Shown here: positions 7,428 through 13,731 of the stretch, one piece after another
Layout of the letters: every line of letters begins with the position of its first letter
Position numbering within the stretch: position 1 is the first letter of the stretch
DNA from: an uncultured beta proteobacterium
Lineage (GTDB): Bacteria; Pseudomonadota; Gammaproteobacteria; Burkholderiales; Burkholderiaceae_C
DNA length: 13,731 nt
Direction: 5' to 3'
Assembly (NCBI GenBank): GCA_903958915.1
Contig: CAJBVC010000688.1
Span: forward strand, 1-13,731
The notes under the pieces: generated by a model
The model's input: the letters and a program-made list of their open reading frames with translations, nothing else
What the model was told of the DNA's origin: nothing
The model's database searches: none
Program-made: the position numbers and the translations under genes

Positions 7428-8801
7428 TCACTTCCATCCGCCTCCGAGAACCTTGTAAAGCGTCACCAGACTTTGCAGTTGTTGCAATTGCACTTGCATC
7501 AGCGCCTGTTGTGCGGCAAAGAGGGAGCGCTGGGCATCCAGTACATCAAAGGAATTTGCGGCACCGTGCTTGAACCGCAAGTCTACCAATTGCATGCGGG
7601 TTTTCTCTGCGTCCAATTGCGCGCTCTGTGCCTGTAGTTGCTCACGCAGACTGGCGCGGCTGGCCAACGCGTCCGACACTTCCCGAAACCCGGTCTGGAC
7701 AGCCTTTTCATACTGGGCCAGCGCTATATCACGCGCAACTTTGGATGCTTCGAAATTGGCCAGACTGCGACCTGCGTCGAAGATCGGCAGCAGCAACTGT
7801 GGCACAAAGTTCCATGCAGCCGACCCGTTGCTAAACAGACTCTCCAGATCGCTACTGACAGCACCTGCGCTACCCGTGAGCGTGATGCGCGGAAAGAACG
7901 CCGCCCTGGCAGCGCCGATATTGGCGTTGCTGGCCAGCAGTACCTGTTCGGCCTGACGGATATCCGGTCGATGGAGCAGCACCTCGGCGCTCAGTCCAGC
8001 GGGCAGGTCGGGAACCAGGCCCTGCTCCAGCAGCGCCTTGCCCTCGGGCAACTTGTCCGGCAGGGCTTGACCCAACAGCAACACCAGAGCGTTCTCGTCG
8101 AGCGCACGTTGCCGGGTGAACTGGGCCAGCGCCACTTTGGCGCTTTCCAGCAGCGATTGCGCCTGCACCAGATCCAGTTTTGACGCAGCCTCGTTGTCCA
8201 CTTTCAGTTGGGTCAGTTTGAGAGACTGTGCGCGGGTGGCGACGGTGCCACGGGTGATACGCAGTGATTCGTCATCGGCCAACAGACTGAGATAGGTGTT
8301 GGCCACGGACGCGATGAGACTTATCTGCACCGTCTTAACTGCCTCCTCGGTGCCTAGCAATTGTGCTTGGGCCGCCTGGCTCAATGCCCGCACACGCCCA
8401 AACAAATCGAGTTCGAATGCAGTTACGCTCAGCCCCGTGGAATAGGTGCTGACCGTGGCACCAGCGGTGTTGGGGCCCCGTGCCAGGCCGAGGCCCGCAT
8501 TGACTGTGGGCAACTCGTCTGCGCGGCGAAGTTGCAATTGCGCTCGGGTTTGCTCGATGTTCAGCACCGCTACGCGCAAGTCGCGGTTGTTTTGAAGTGC
8601 AATTTCGATGAGCTTGCGCAGTCGATCGTCCTTGAAAAAAGACCGCCATTCCAGGTCCGACGCAACGACGGGCGCGCTCTGGGGTGCATGACCCGCGAAG
8701 GTGGACGCAACCGGTGGAGCAGGGCGCTCATAGGTCGGCACAAAACTGCAGCTTGCAAGCAGTATTGCGGCACCCAAGGTGCCCAGGCGCAGCTTATTCA
8801 T
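7428..8801 (-). CDS. Outer-membrane channel lipoprotein of RND efflux system (OprM/NodT family)
   Basis: This 457-residue protein is the TolC-like trimeric exit duct of the efflux pump encoded just upstream. The N-terminus is a lipoprotein signal with lipobox LLASC; Cys18 would be lipidated. The +2 Ser gives no inner-membrane retention signal, fitting an outer-membrane location. CSFVPTYERPAPPV after it is typical of OprM-like channels. Two outer-membrane efflux repeats follow, rich in Ala, Gln and Leu helices (for example LNIEQTRAQLQLRRADELP and LDAEKTRMQLVDLRF). The C-terminal part contains FDVLDAQRSLFAAQQALMQ. The start at 8801 was chosen for the lipoprotein signal and GGGAG nine bases upstream, although the frame is open to 8984. 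It overlaps the end of the pump gene by 8 bases, consistent with coupled translation. It is last in the operon; no clear hairpin terminator follows. Confidence 0.93.
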   Translation of the reverse strand: MNKLRLGTLGAAILLASCSFVPTYERPAPPVASTFAGHAPQSAPVVASDLEWRSFFKDDRLRKLIEIALQNNRDLRVAVLNIEQTRAQLQLRRADELPTVNAGLGLARGPNTAGATVSTYSTGLSVTAFELDLFGRVRALSQAAQAQLLGTEEAVKTVQISLIASVANTYLSLLADDESLRITRGTVATRAQSLKLTQLKVDNEAASKLDLVQAQSLLESAKVALAQFTRQRALDENALVLLLGQALPDKLPEGKALLEQGLVPDLPAGLSAEVLLHRPDIRQAEQVLLASNANIGAARAAFFPRITLTGSAGAVSSDLESLFSNGSAAWNFVPQLLLPIFDAGRSLANFEASKVARDIALAQYEKAVQTGFREVSDALASRASLREQLQAQSAQLDAEKTRMQLVDLRFKHGAANSFDVLDAQRSLFAAQQALMQVQLQQLQSLVTLYKVLGGGWK

Positions 8802-11800
8802 CAGCTTCCACTCCCATCTGGTGACTGTGCTCCATATCGAACTGGTGCTGTCTCTCACTACCCTTGAAAATGCCACGGATGACGACGAAGAAGATTGGTA
8901 CAAAGATGACCGCCAGAATCGTTCCCAGCATGCTGCCACCGATGACACCCGTGCCGATGGCGCGTTGACTCGCTGAACCGGCACCGCTGGAAATCGCCAG
9001 CGGCAGTGTGCCCAGCATAAAGGCCATCGACGTCATGATGATGGGCCGAAAACGCAGATGGGCTGCTGCCAGCGCGGCTTCCACGGCTGTTCTGCCCTGG
9101 GCCTGCAAGTCCTTGGCAAACTCGATGATCAGAATCGCGTTCTTGGCCGAGAGACCAATGATGGTGATCAAGCCGACCTGAAAATACACGTCATTGGCAT
9201 AGCCACGCGCGACGGTCGCCAGCAGCACGCCCAGCACGCCCAGCGGCACCACCAAAATGACGCTCATGGGAATTGACCAGCTCTCATAAAGCGCTGCCAG
9301 ACACAGGAAGACCGCCAGAATGGCAAATCCGTACAGCACCATCGCCTGCGAACCTGCCAGTTTTTCTTCCCGCGACTGTCCGGTCCACTCATAGGCAAAT
9401 CCGGCGGGCAGTTGTGTCGCCAGCCGCTCCATCTCTGCCATGGCAGCACCCGTGCTGTAGCCTGGCGCGGCATTGCCGCCGATGCGCATGGCGGGGTAGC
9501 CATTGAAACGGATCGTTTGCATGGCGCCCTTGATCCAGCGTGTTGTTGCGAAGCTCGACAGTGGAACAGCCTTGCCCTGGGCATTGGACACATTCAGCCG
9601 CAGAAGATCGTCGGGTTGCATGCGTGCCACGGCATCGGCCTGAACCACAACGCGCTGCAGCCGACCCTGGTTGGGGAAGTCGTTGATGTATGCAGAGCCC
9701 AGGGCAGTGGAGATGGTGCTGTTGATGGCATCAAAGCCGACACCCAATGCACTGGCCTTGTCGCGATCAATGTCGAGTTGCAACTGGGGAGCATCCTCCA
9801 GTCCATCGGGCCGTATCTGGGTCAGTACCGGACTCTTGGACGCGATGCCCAACATCTGGTTGCGCGCCGCCACCAGGGCATCGTGGCCCTTGCCACCGCG
9901 GTCCTGCAAGCGGAACGTAAAGCCCGATGCGTTGCCAAGCTCGGAAATGGGAGGAGGGCTCAACGGGAAGATAAACGCATCGCGCACCCCCATCAGCGCT
10001 CCAAAAGCGCGGCCTGCCAGAGCCTGTGCCGAGTGCTCCGGACCCACGCGTTCGGACCAATCCTTGAGCGTGACAAAAGCCAGTGCAGCGTTTTGCCCTT
10101 GGCCGGAGAAGCTAAAGCCCAGGACACTGACCATGCCCTGCACTTCGGGTTGTTTCAACAGAAACCCTTCGACTTGCTGCATCACACCCAGCGTGCGCTG
10201 TTGTGTCGCGCCCGGCGGCAACTGCACGTTGACCAGAATCGTTCCCTGATCCTCGTTGGGCAGGAATGATGTGGGCAGGCGCAGGTAGATCACGGTCACC
10301 GCAGCAATGATGGCCACGTACACAATGAGGTAACGTGCTGCGCGTTTCAGGATTTTGGCGACCAATCCCTCGTAACTCCTGGCGGTGCTTGCAAAACCCC
10401 GGTTAAACCAGCCGAAGAACCCGGTCTTGGCATGGTGGTGGCCAGCCTCCACCGGCTTGAGCAGGGTGGCACACAAAGCGGGTGTAAGTGACAACGCAAG
10501 AAACGCCGAAAGCGAGATGGAGCTCACCATCACTGCCGAAAACTGCCGATAAATATTGCCCACCGAACCTTTAAAGAACGCGAGCGGCACAAACACGGCG
10601 ATCAGTACCACGGTTACGCCAATGATGGCGCCAGAAATCTGGCCCATGGCCTTGCGGGTGGCCTCCAAGGGCGGCAAGCCCTCGTGGCTCATGATGCGTT
10701 CGACGTTTTCCACCACGACAATGGCATCGTCCACCACAATCCCGATCACCAGCACCATGCCAAACATCGACAGCACATTGATGGAGAACCCCAGCGCCTG
10801 CAGCACACCGAAGGTTCCCATCAGCGCGACCGGCACAACGATGGTGGGAATGATCGTGTAGCGAAAGCTTTGCAGGAACAAAAACATCACCATAAACACC
10901 AGAATCACGGCAATCACCAGTGTCTCAGCCACTTGCGAGATCGAAATCTTCACAAAACGCGAACTGTCAAAGGGAATGGTCCACTTCACTCCAGGTGGGA
11001 AATAGGTCTGAAGCTGTTCCATCCGCGCACGTACGGCCTTGGCCGTGGCCAGCGCATTGCCGGTGGGCGACAACTGCACGCCCATACCCGCCGCCGGCTT
11101 GCCGTTGAGCCGAGCGGACGTTGCATATCCTTGCGCCCCGAGTTCGATGCGCGCCACATCCTTCAACCGCACCGATGATCCATCTGTGTTGGCACGCAAC
11201 ACAATGTTGCCAAACTGGGTTGGTCCAGACAATTGCCCGTTGACGACCACGGTGGCAGCGATGGACTGGCCGGTGATGTTGGGCAGATCCCCGATGGCGC
11301 CCGAAGATACTTGCGCATTCTGCGCACGAATAGCGCTATTGACTTCGGCCGCAGACAGGTTGAAGCCAGCCAGTTTGGCGGGGTCGATCCAGATGCGCAT
11401 GGCGCGCTCGGTACCAAACAACTGGGCCTGACCGACACCGGGAATGCGCTGCAGTTCGGGCAACACGTTGCGAGAGGCGTAGTCACCCAGCGCCACGATA
11501 TCGAAGTCCGGGTTGTCCGACGACAGCATGGTGAACAGCAGAAAGTTCGATCGCGCCTTATCGACCCGAACGCCGGCCTGCGTCACTGCCGCTGGCAGGC
11601 GTGGTGCTGCGCGCGACAGCCGGTTTTGTACATCCACCTGGGCCAGATCGGGATTGGTGCCGGTTTCAAAGGTCAGCGTCAGATTGCCCGAGCCATCTGC
11701 CTGGGCGACCGACTCCATGTAAATCAGTCCGGGAGAACCGTTCATTTCGCGCTCGATGACACTGATCACCGCGTCTTCGAGAGTCTGGGCTGAAGCGCCA

Positions 11801-11949
11801 GGGTAGGCCATGCTCACCACGATGGAGGGTGGCGCCACGGGTGGGTATTGCGACACGGGTAGCTGGGTGATGGACACCGCACCCACCACCAGAACAAACA
11901 GGGCAATCACCCACGCAAAGATGGGCCGGTTGATAAAGAACTGTGCCAT
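8794..11949 (-). CDS. acrB: RND multidrug efflux pump, AcrB/MexB-like (HAE1 family)
   Basis: This 1051-residue inner-membrane, proton-driven drug exporter is close in length to E. coli AcrB (1049). The N-terminus MAQFFINRPIFAWVIALFV is classical for the family. Proton-relay residues are visible: Asp407 and Asp408 in GIVVDDAIVVVEN, and Lys936 in LSAKNAILIIEF, equivalent to AcrB Lys940. The drug-pocket phenylalanine loop GFSFSGQGQN gives Phe612 and Phe614, and Phe625 follows in AFVTLKDW, matching AcrB 615, 617 and 628. Two large periplasmic loops and twelve membrane segments are implied. The start at 11949 is set by family alignment and AAGGA ten bases upstream, a site that overlaps the stop codon of the adaptor gene. 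The symbol denotes the AcrB-type family; MexB or TtgB would describe it as well. Substrates cannot be read from sequence. Confidence 0.96.
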   Translation of the reverse strand: MAQFFINRPIFAWVIALFVLVVGAVSITQLPVSQYPPVAPPSIVVSMAYPGASAQTLEDAVISVIEREMNGSPGLIYMESVAQADGSGNLTLTFETGTNPDLAQVDVQNRLSRAAPRLPAAVTQAGVRVDKARSNFLLFTMLSSDNPDFDIVALGDYASRNVLPELQRIPGVGQAQLFGTERAMRIWIDPAKLAGFNLSAAEVNSAIRAQNAQVSSGAIGDLPNITGQSIAATVVVNGQLSGPTQFGNIVLRANTDGSSVRLKDVARIELGAQGYATSARLNGKPAAGMGVQLSPTGNALATAKAVRARMEQLQTYFPPGVKWTIPFDSSRFVKISISQVAETLVIAVILVFMVMFLFLQSFRYTIIPTIVVPVALMGTFGVLQALGFSINVLSMFGMVLVIGIVVDDAIVVVENVERIMSHEGLPPLEATRKAMGQISGAIIGVTVVLIAVFVPLAFFKGSVGNIYRQFSAVMVSSISLSAFLALSLTPALCATLLKPVEAGHHHAKTGFFGWFNRGFASTARSYEGLVAKILKRAARYLIVYVAIIAAVTVIYLRLPTSFLPNEDQGTILVNVQLPPGATQQRTLGVMQQVEGFLLKQPEVQGMVSVLGFSFSGQGQNAALAFVTLKDWSERVGPEHSAQALAGRAFGALMGVRDAFIFPLSPPPISELGNASGFTFRLQDRGGKGHDALVAARNQMLGIASKSPVLTQIRPDGLEDAPQLQLDIDRDKASALGVGFDAINSTISTALGSAYINDFPNQGRLQRVVVQADAVARMQPDDLLRLNVSNAQGKAVPLSSFATTRWIKGAMQTIRFNGYPAMRIGGNAAPGYSTGAAMAEMERLATQLPAGFAYEWTGQSREEKLAGSQAMVLYGFAILAVFLCLAALYESWSIPMSVILVVPLGVLGVLLATVARGYANDVYFQVGLITIIGLSAKNAILIIEFAKDLQAQGRTAVEAALAAAHLRFRPIIMTSMAFMLGTLPLAISSGAGSASQRAIGTGVIGGSMLGTILAVIFVPIFFVVIRGIFKGSERQHQFDMEHSHQMGVEADE

Positions 11950-11962
11950 GGGCTTGTGTTCC

Positions 11963-13210
11963 TTACTTGCTGGCCGCAGCGGCTGGCGCAGATGCCGTGC
12001 TACCCGGCGCCGATGCTGCTGGCGCCGGTTTGCCCGCAGCAAGGCCGGTCCAGGGCACCGGTTTGACCGGTGCGCCCGGCACCATCATCTTCTGGAAGCC
12101 GTCCACGATCACCTGCTCTCCAGGTTGCAGACCGCCGAGGATCACCCACTGGTTGTTCTGGGAATTGCCCACCTTCACCGGGCGCGGGCCGGGCTTGCCA
12201 TCGGGTGCCACCACCAGCACGGTGTCGCCCTGATTGGTGCGCGTCACGGCCTGCTGCGGCAGGAGGATGGCCGATGGCAGTTCGGCCTGCGACAGTCGAA
12301 CCCGTACATACTGGCCCGGCAGCAGCATGCCATCGGCGTTGGGTACTTCCGCACGCAATGTGATTTGCCCCGAAGTGGCATCCACGGTCAGGTCCTGAAA
12401 CAGTAGCTTGCCGGCTTTGGGCAATTCGCTGCCGTCTTCCAGCACCACCCGTACCGCCACAGAGCCGTCACCGGTGGTGCGGAGCTGTTTGGATTCCAGT
12501 GCCTTGCGCAGGCGCAGCACGTCACCCGTCGACTGCGTGAAGTTGACATACACCGAAGCAGTCTGCTGAATGACGGCCAGTTGCGTCGCTTCGGCCTGGC
12601 TGACCAGCGCACCTTCGGTCACCAGTGCCTGCCCGATGCGACCCGAGATGGGTGCGGTGACGGTGGCGAAGTCGAGGTTAATACGGGCCGTTTGCTCGAC
12701 TGCCCGGGCGGTTGCCACATCGGCCTCGGCCTGCTTTTGTGCGGTGACCAGGGTGGTGTACTCCTGCTTGCTGACAGCATTGGCTTCCACCAGTGGTTTG
12801 TAACGCTCCACCTGTGCGGTCGCCTGTGCCACATTGGCTTGCGCCTTCAGCACGCTCGCTTGTGCACTGTCCAGCGCCGCCTTGTAGACCGATGGATCGA
12901 TCTGGTAAAGCACCTGGCCGGCCTTGACCTCACTGCCCTCGCGGAACATGCGTTGCAACACGACACCATTGACCCTTGCCCGCACCTGGGCGACCCGCAC
13001 CGGACTGACGCGTCCGGGCAGCTCGGTCTGCAAGGCCACCGCTCCAGGCTCGACGGCTACTACGCCGACTTCGGCCGGTGGCATCGCTCCTGGACCACCG
13101 GCAGCAGGCGCAGCGTCTTTGCCGCCACACGCTGTCAGTGCCACGGCCAGGGCGATGAAGCACAAGCGGGCAAAGTCAGCGGCTATCGGGTTGCGGTTGG
13201 GTGATGCCAT
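11963..13210 (-). CDS. acrA: RND efflux periplasmic adaptor lipoprotein (AcrA/MexA-like)
   Basis: This 415-residue adaptor links the inner-membrane pump to the outer-membrane channel. The signal peptide ends in the lipobox LTAC (Cys28), followed by a Gly/Ala/Pro-rich linker. The lipoyl half-motifs flank a helical hairpin: VRARVNGVVLQRMFREGSEV and VLYQIDP come before it, TVTAPISGRIGQALVTEGAL after it. The hairpin tip RYKPLVEANAVSKQEY matches the AcrA region that contacts the channel. Beta-barrel and membrane-proximal domains follow. The last 27 or so residues are a low-complexity Ala/Pro/Ser tail. The start at 13210 is supported by AAGGA seven bases upstream, although the frame is open to 13270. 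It is the first gene of the adaptor-pump-channel operon, 13 bases before the pump gene. The symbol is at family level. No TetR-type repressor gene lies next to it. Confidence 0.95.
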   Translation of the reverse strand: MASPNRNPIAADFARLCFIALAVALTACGGKDAAPAAGGPGAMPPAEVGVVAVEPGAVALQTELPGRVSPVRVAQVRARVNGVVLQRMFREGSEVKAGQVLYQIDPSVYKAALDSAQASVLKAQANVAQATAQVERYKPLVEANAVSKQEYTTLVTAQKQAEADVATARAVEQTARINLDFATVTAPISGRIGQALVTEGALVSQAEATQLAVIQQTASVYVNFTQSTGDVLRLRKALESKQLRTTGDGSVAVRVVLEDGSELPKAGKLLFQDLTVDATSGQITLRAEVPNADGMLLPGQYVRVRLSQAELPSAILLPQQAVTRTNQGDTVLVVAPDGKPGPRPVKVGNSQNNQWVILGGLQPGEQVIVDGFQKMMVPGAPVKPVPWTGLAAGKPAPAASAPGSTASAPAAAASK

Positions 13211-13217
13211 GGGAGGT

Positions 13218-13222
13218 TCCTT
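13218..13222 (-). promoter_or_regulatory. Shine-Dalgarno sequence for the adaptor gene
   Basis: On the minus strand AAGGA lies seven bases before the ATG at 13210. This favours that start, at the lipoprotein signal, over the upstream in-frame methionines at 13243 and 13270. Confidence 0.6.
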
Positions 13223-13270
13223 CGAAAAAACAGTTTCGGTCATTGATGCAATCGGCAAAGAGGCGATCAT

Positions 13271-13731
13271 TCAGGGCAATGCCACCATGGTGATGGGCAC
13301 GCCGCCTAACACGGCATTGCCGGAGAGCGGGTCTCTCAATTGGTCACTCAAGAGCGCATTGACATTGGCACCTGGGCGGTCGACGGCCACCCGCAGACGT
13401 GCGCCCGGCAGATCGTGGCCCCAGCCATGGGGAAGGCTCACCACACCTGGCATCATCTCGTCACTCACATGCACCACGGCTTGCACGCAGCGGGTTCCGT
13501 TGCGCAATTCGGCCATGGCGCCGTCGGTCAAACCGAGTCGGCTGGCATCCGTGGAGTGAACTAATGCAGTACAGCGAAACGGACCCTTGGCCAGGGTCGG
13601 GAGGTTATGCATCCAGCTGTTGTTGGTGCGCACATCACGCCGACCAATAATGACCAAATCGGCCGCAGGCGCTTGCAGGGCCTGCGTAGCACGCTTCAAA
13701 TCTTGTAGCAGAACGGGTGGTGCGAGTTCAA
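13271..13731 (-). CDS. Molybdopterin-dependent oxidoreductase, C-terminal part (5' end outside window)
   Basis: The frame runs from the window edge to the TGA at 13273-13271 and gives the last 152 residues. It matches the molybdopterin dinucleotide-binding domain at the C-terminus of large oxidoreductases of the DMSO-reductase superfamily (formate dehydrogenase or BisC-like). Visible family wording includes RRDVRTNNSWMHNLP, GWGHDLPGA and ANVNALLSDQLRDPLSGNAV, the last two typical of the cofactor-binding barrel. The substrate cannot be told from this fragment because the catalytic and iron-sulfur regions lie outside. It is on the same strand as the efflux operon and ends 60 bases before the adaptor start, so read-through is possible, but a functional link is not evident. 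Confidence 0.87.
   Translation of the reverse strand, partial: ELAPPVLLQDLKRATQALQAPAADLVIIGRRDVRTNNSWMHNLPTLAKGPFRCTALVHSTDASRLGLTDGAMAELRNGTRCVQAVVHVSDEMMPGVVSLPHGWGHDLPGARLRVAVDRPGANVNALLSDQLRDPLSGNAVLGGVPITMVALP

Noticed and set aside
8802..8984. Upstream extension of the outer-membrane channel gene by 61 codons
   Set aside because: It would run deep into the pump gene and bury the lipoprotein signal; the start at 8801 has a good ribosome site and the expected lipobox.
9412..10269. Plus-strand open frame (285 codons) opposite acrB
   Set aside because: It is the antisense shadow of a full-length, well-conserved pump gene; no domain, signal or ribosome site supports it.
11950..12042. Upstream extension of the pump gene by 31 codons
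   Set aside because: AcrB-type pumps begin at MAQFFINRP or close variants; the extension overlaps the adaptor gene and is a basic, Gln/Arg-rich shadow.

Overview
The window comes from a GC-rich Gram-negative chromosome, most likely a betaproteobacterium of the order Burkholderiales. The Comamonadaceae (Rhodoferax, Polaromonas, Acidovorax relatives) are the best guess. The grounds are the ParE/ParC and RND protein sequences and an intergenic repeat of a style I associate with that family. This placement is inference; no rRNA or other marker is present.

Layout. Positions 1-789 (+) hold the last 262 codons of parE, topoisomerase IV subunit B. Positions 790-1109 are a 320-base spacer made almost entirely of repeat and hairpin sequence. 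A comamonad-style intergenic repeat comes first. It is followed by two inverted hairpin units that share a conserved core but have unrelated, perfectly self-complementary stems. parC (1110-3491, +) follows. Its stop codon overlaps the GTG start of mdlA (3488-5278), which in turn overlaps mdlB (5268-7022). The two mdl genes encode a heterodimeric ABC multidrug exporter. parE-parC-mdlA-mdlB is therefore a plausible single transcription unit.

One base after mdlB, a convergent gene on the minus strand (7024-7335) encodes a small secreted protein with four cysteines and no recognised function. It has its own candidate promoter near 7385-7390. The rest of the minus strand, read from 13210 down to 7428, is a complete tripartite RND drug efflux operon. 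It encodes a periplasmic adaptor lipoprotein (11963-13210), an AcrB-like pump (8794-11949) and an OprM-like outer-membrane channel lipoprotein (7428-8801). The genes are 13 bases apart and 8 bases overlapping, respectively. Upstream on the same strand is the C-terminal end of a molybdopterin-dependent oxidoreductase (13271-13731), cut by the window edge.

How the genes work together. ParE and ParC form topoisomerase IV, which decatenates daughter chromosomes. MdlA and MdlB would form one inner-membrane ATP-driven exporter with one degenerate and one catalytic ATP site. The adaptor, pump and channel would form a proton-driven efflux complex spanning the envelope. Two unrelated drug-export systems thus face each other tail to tail across the small secreted-protein gene. 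No dedicated regulator of either pump is in view.

The most unusual item is the repeat pair between parE and parC: a conserved 18-base loop core in inverted copies, held in stems whose sequences differ completely yet each pair perfectly with themselves.
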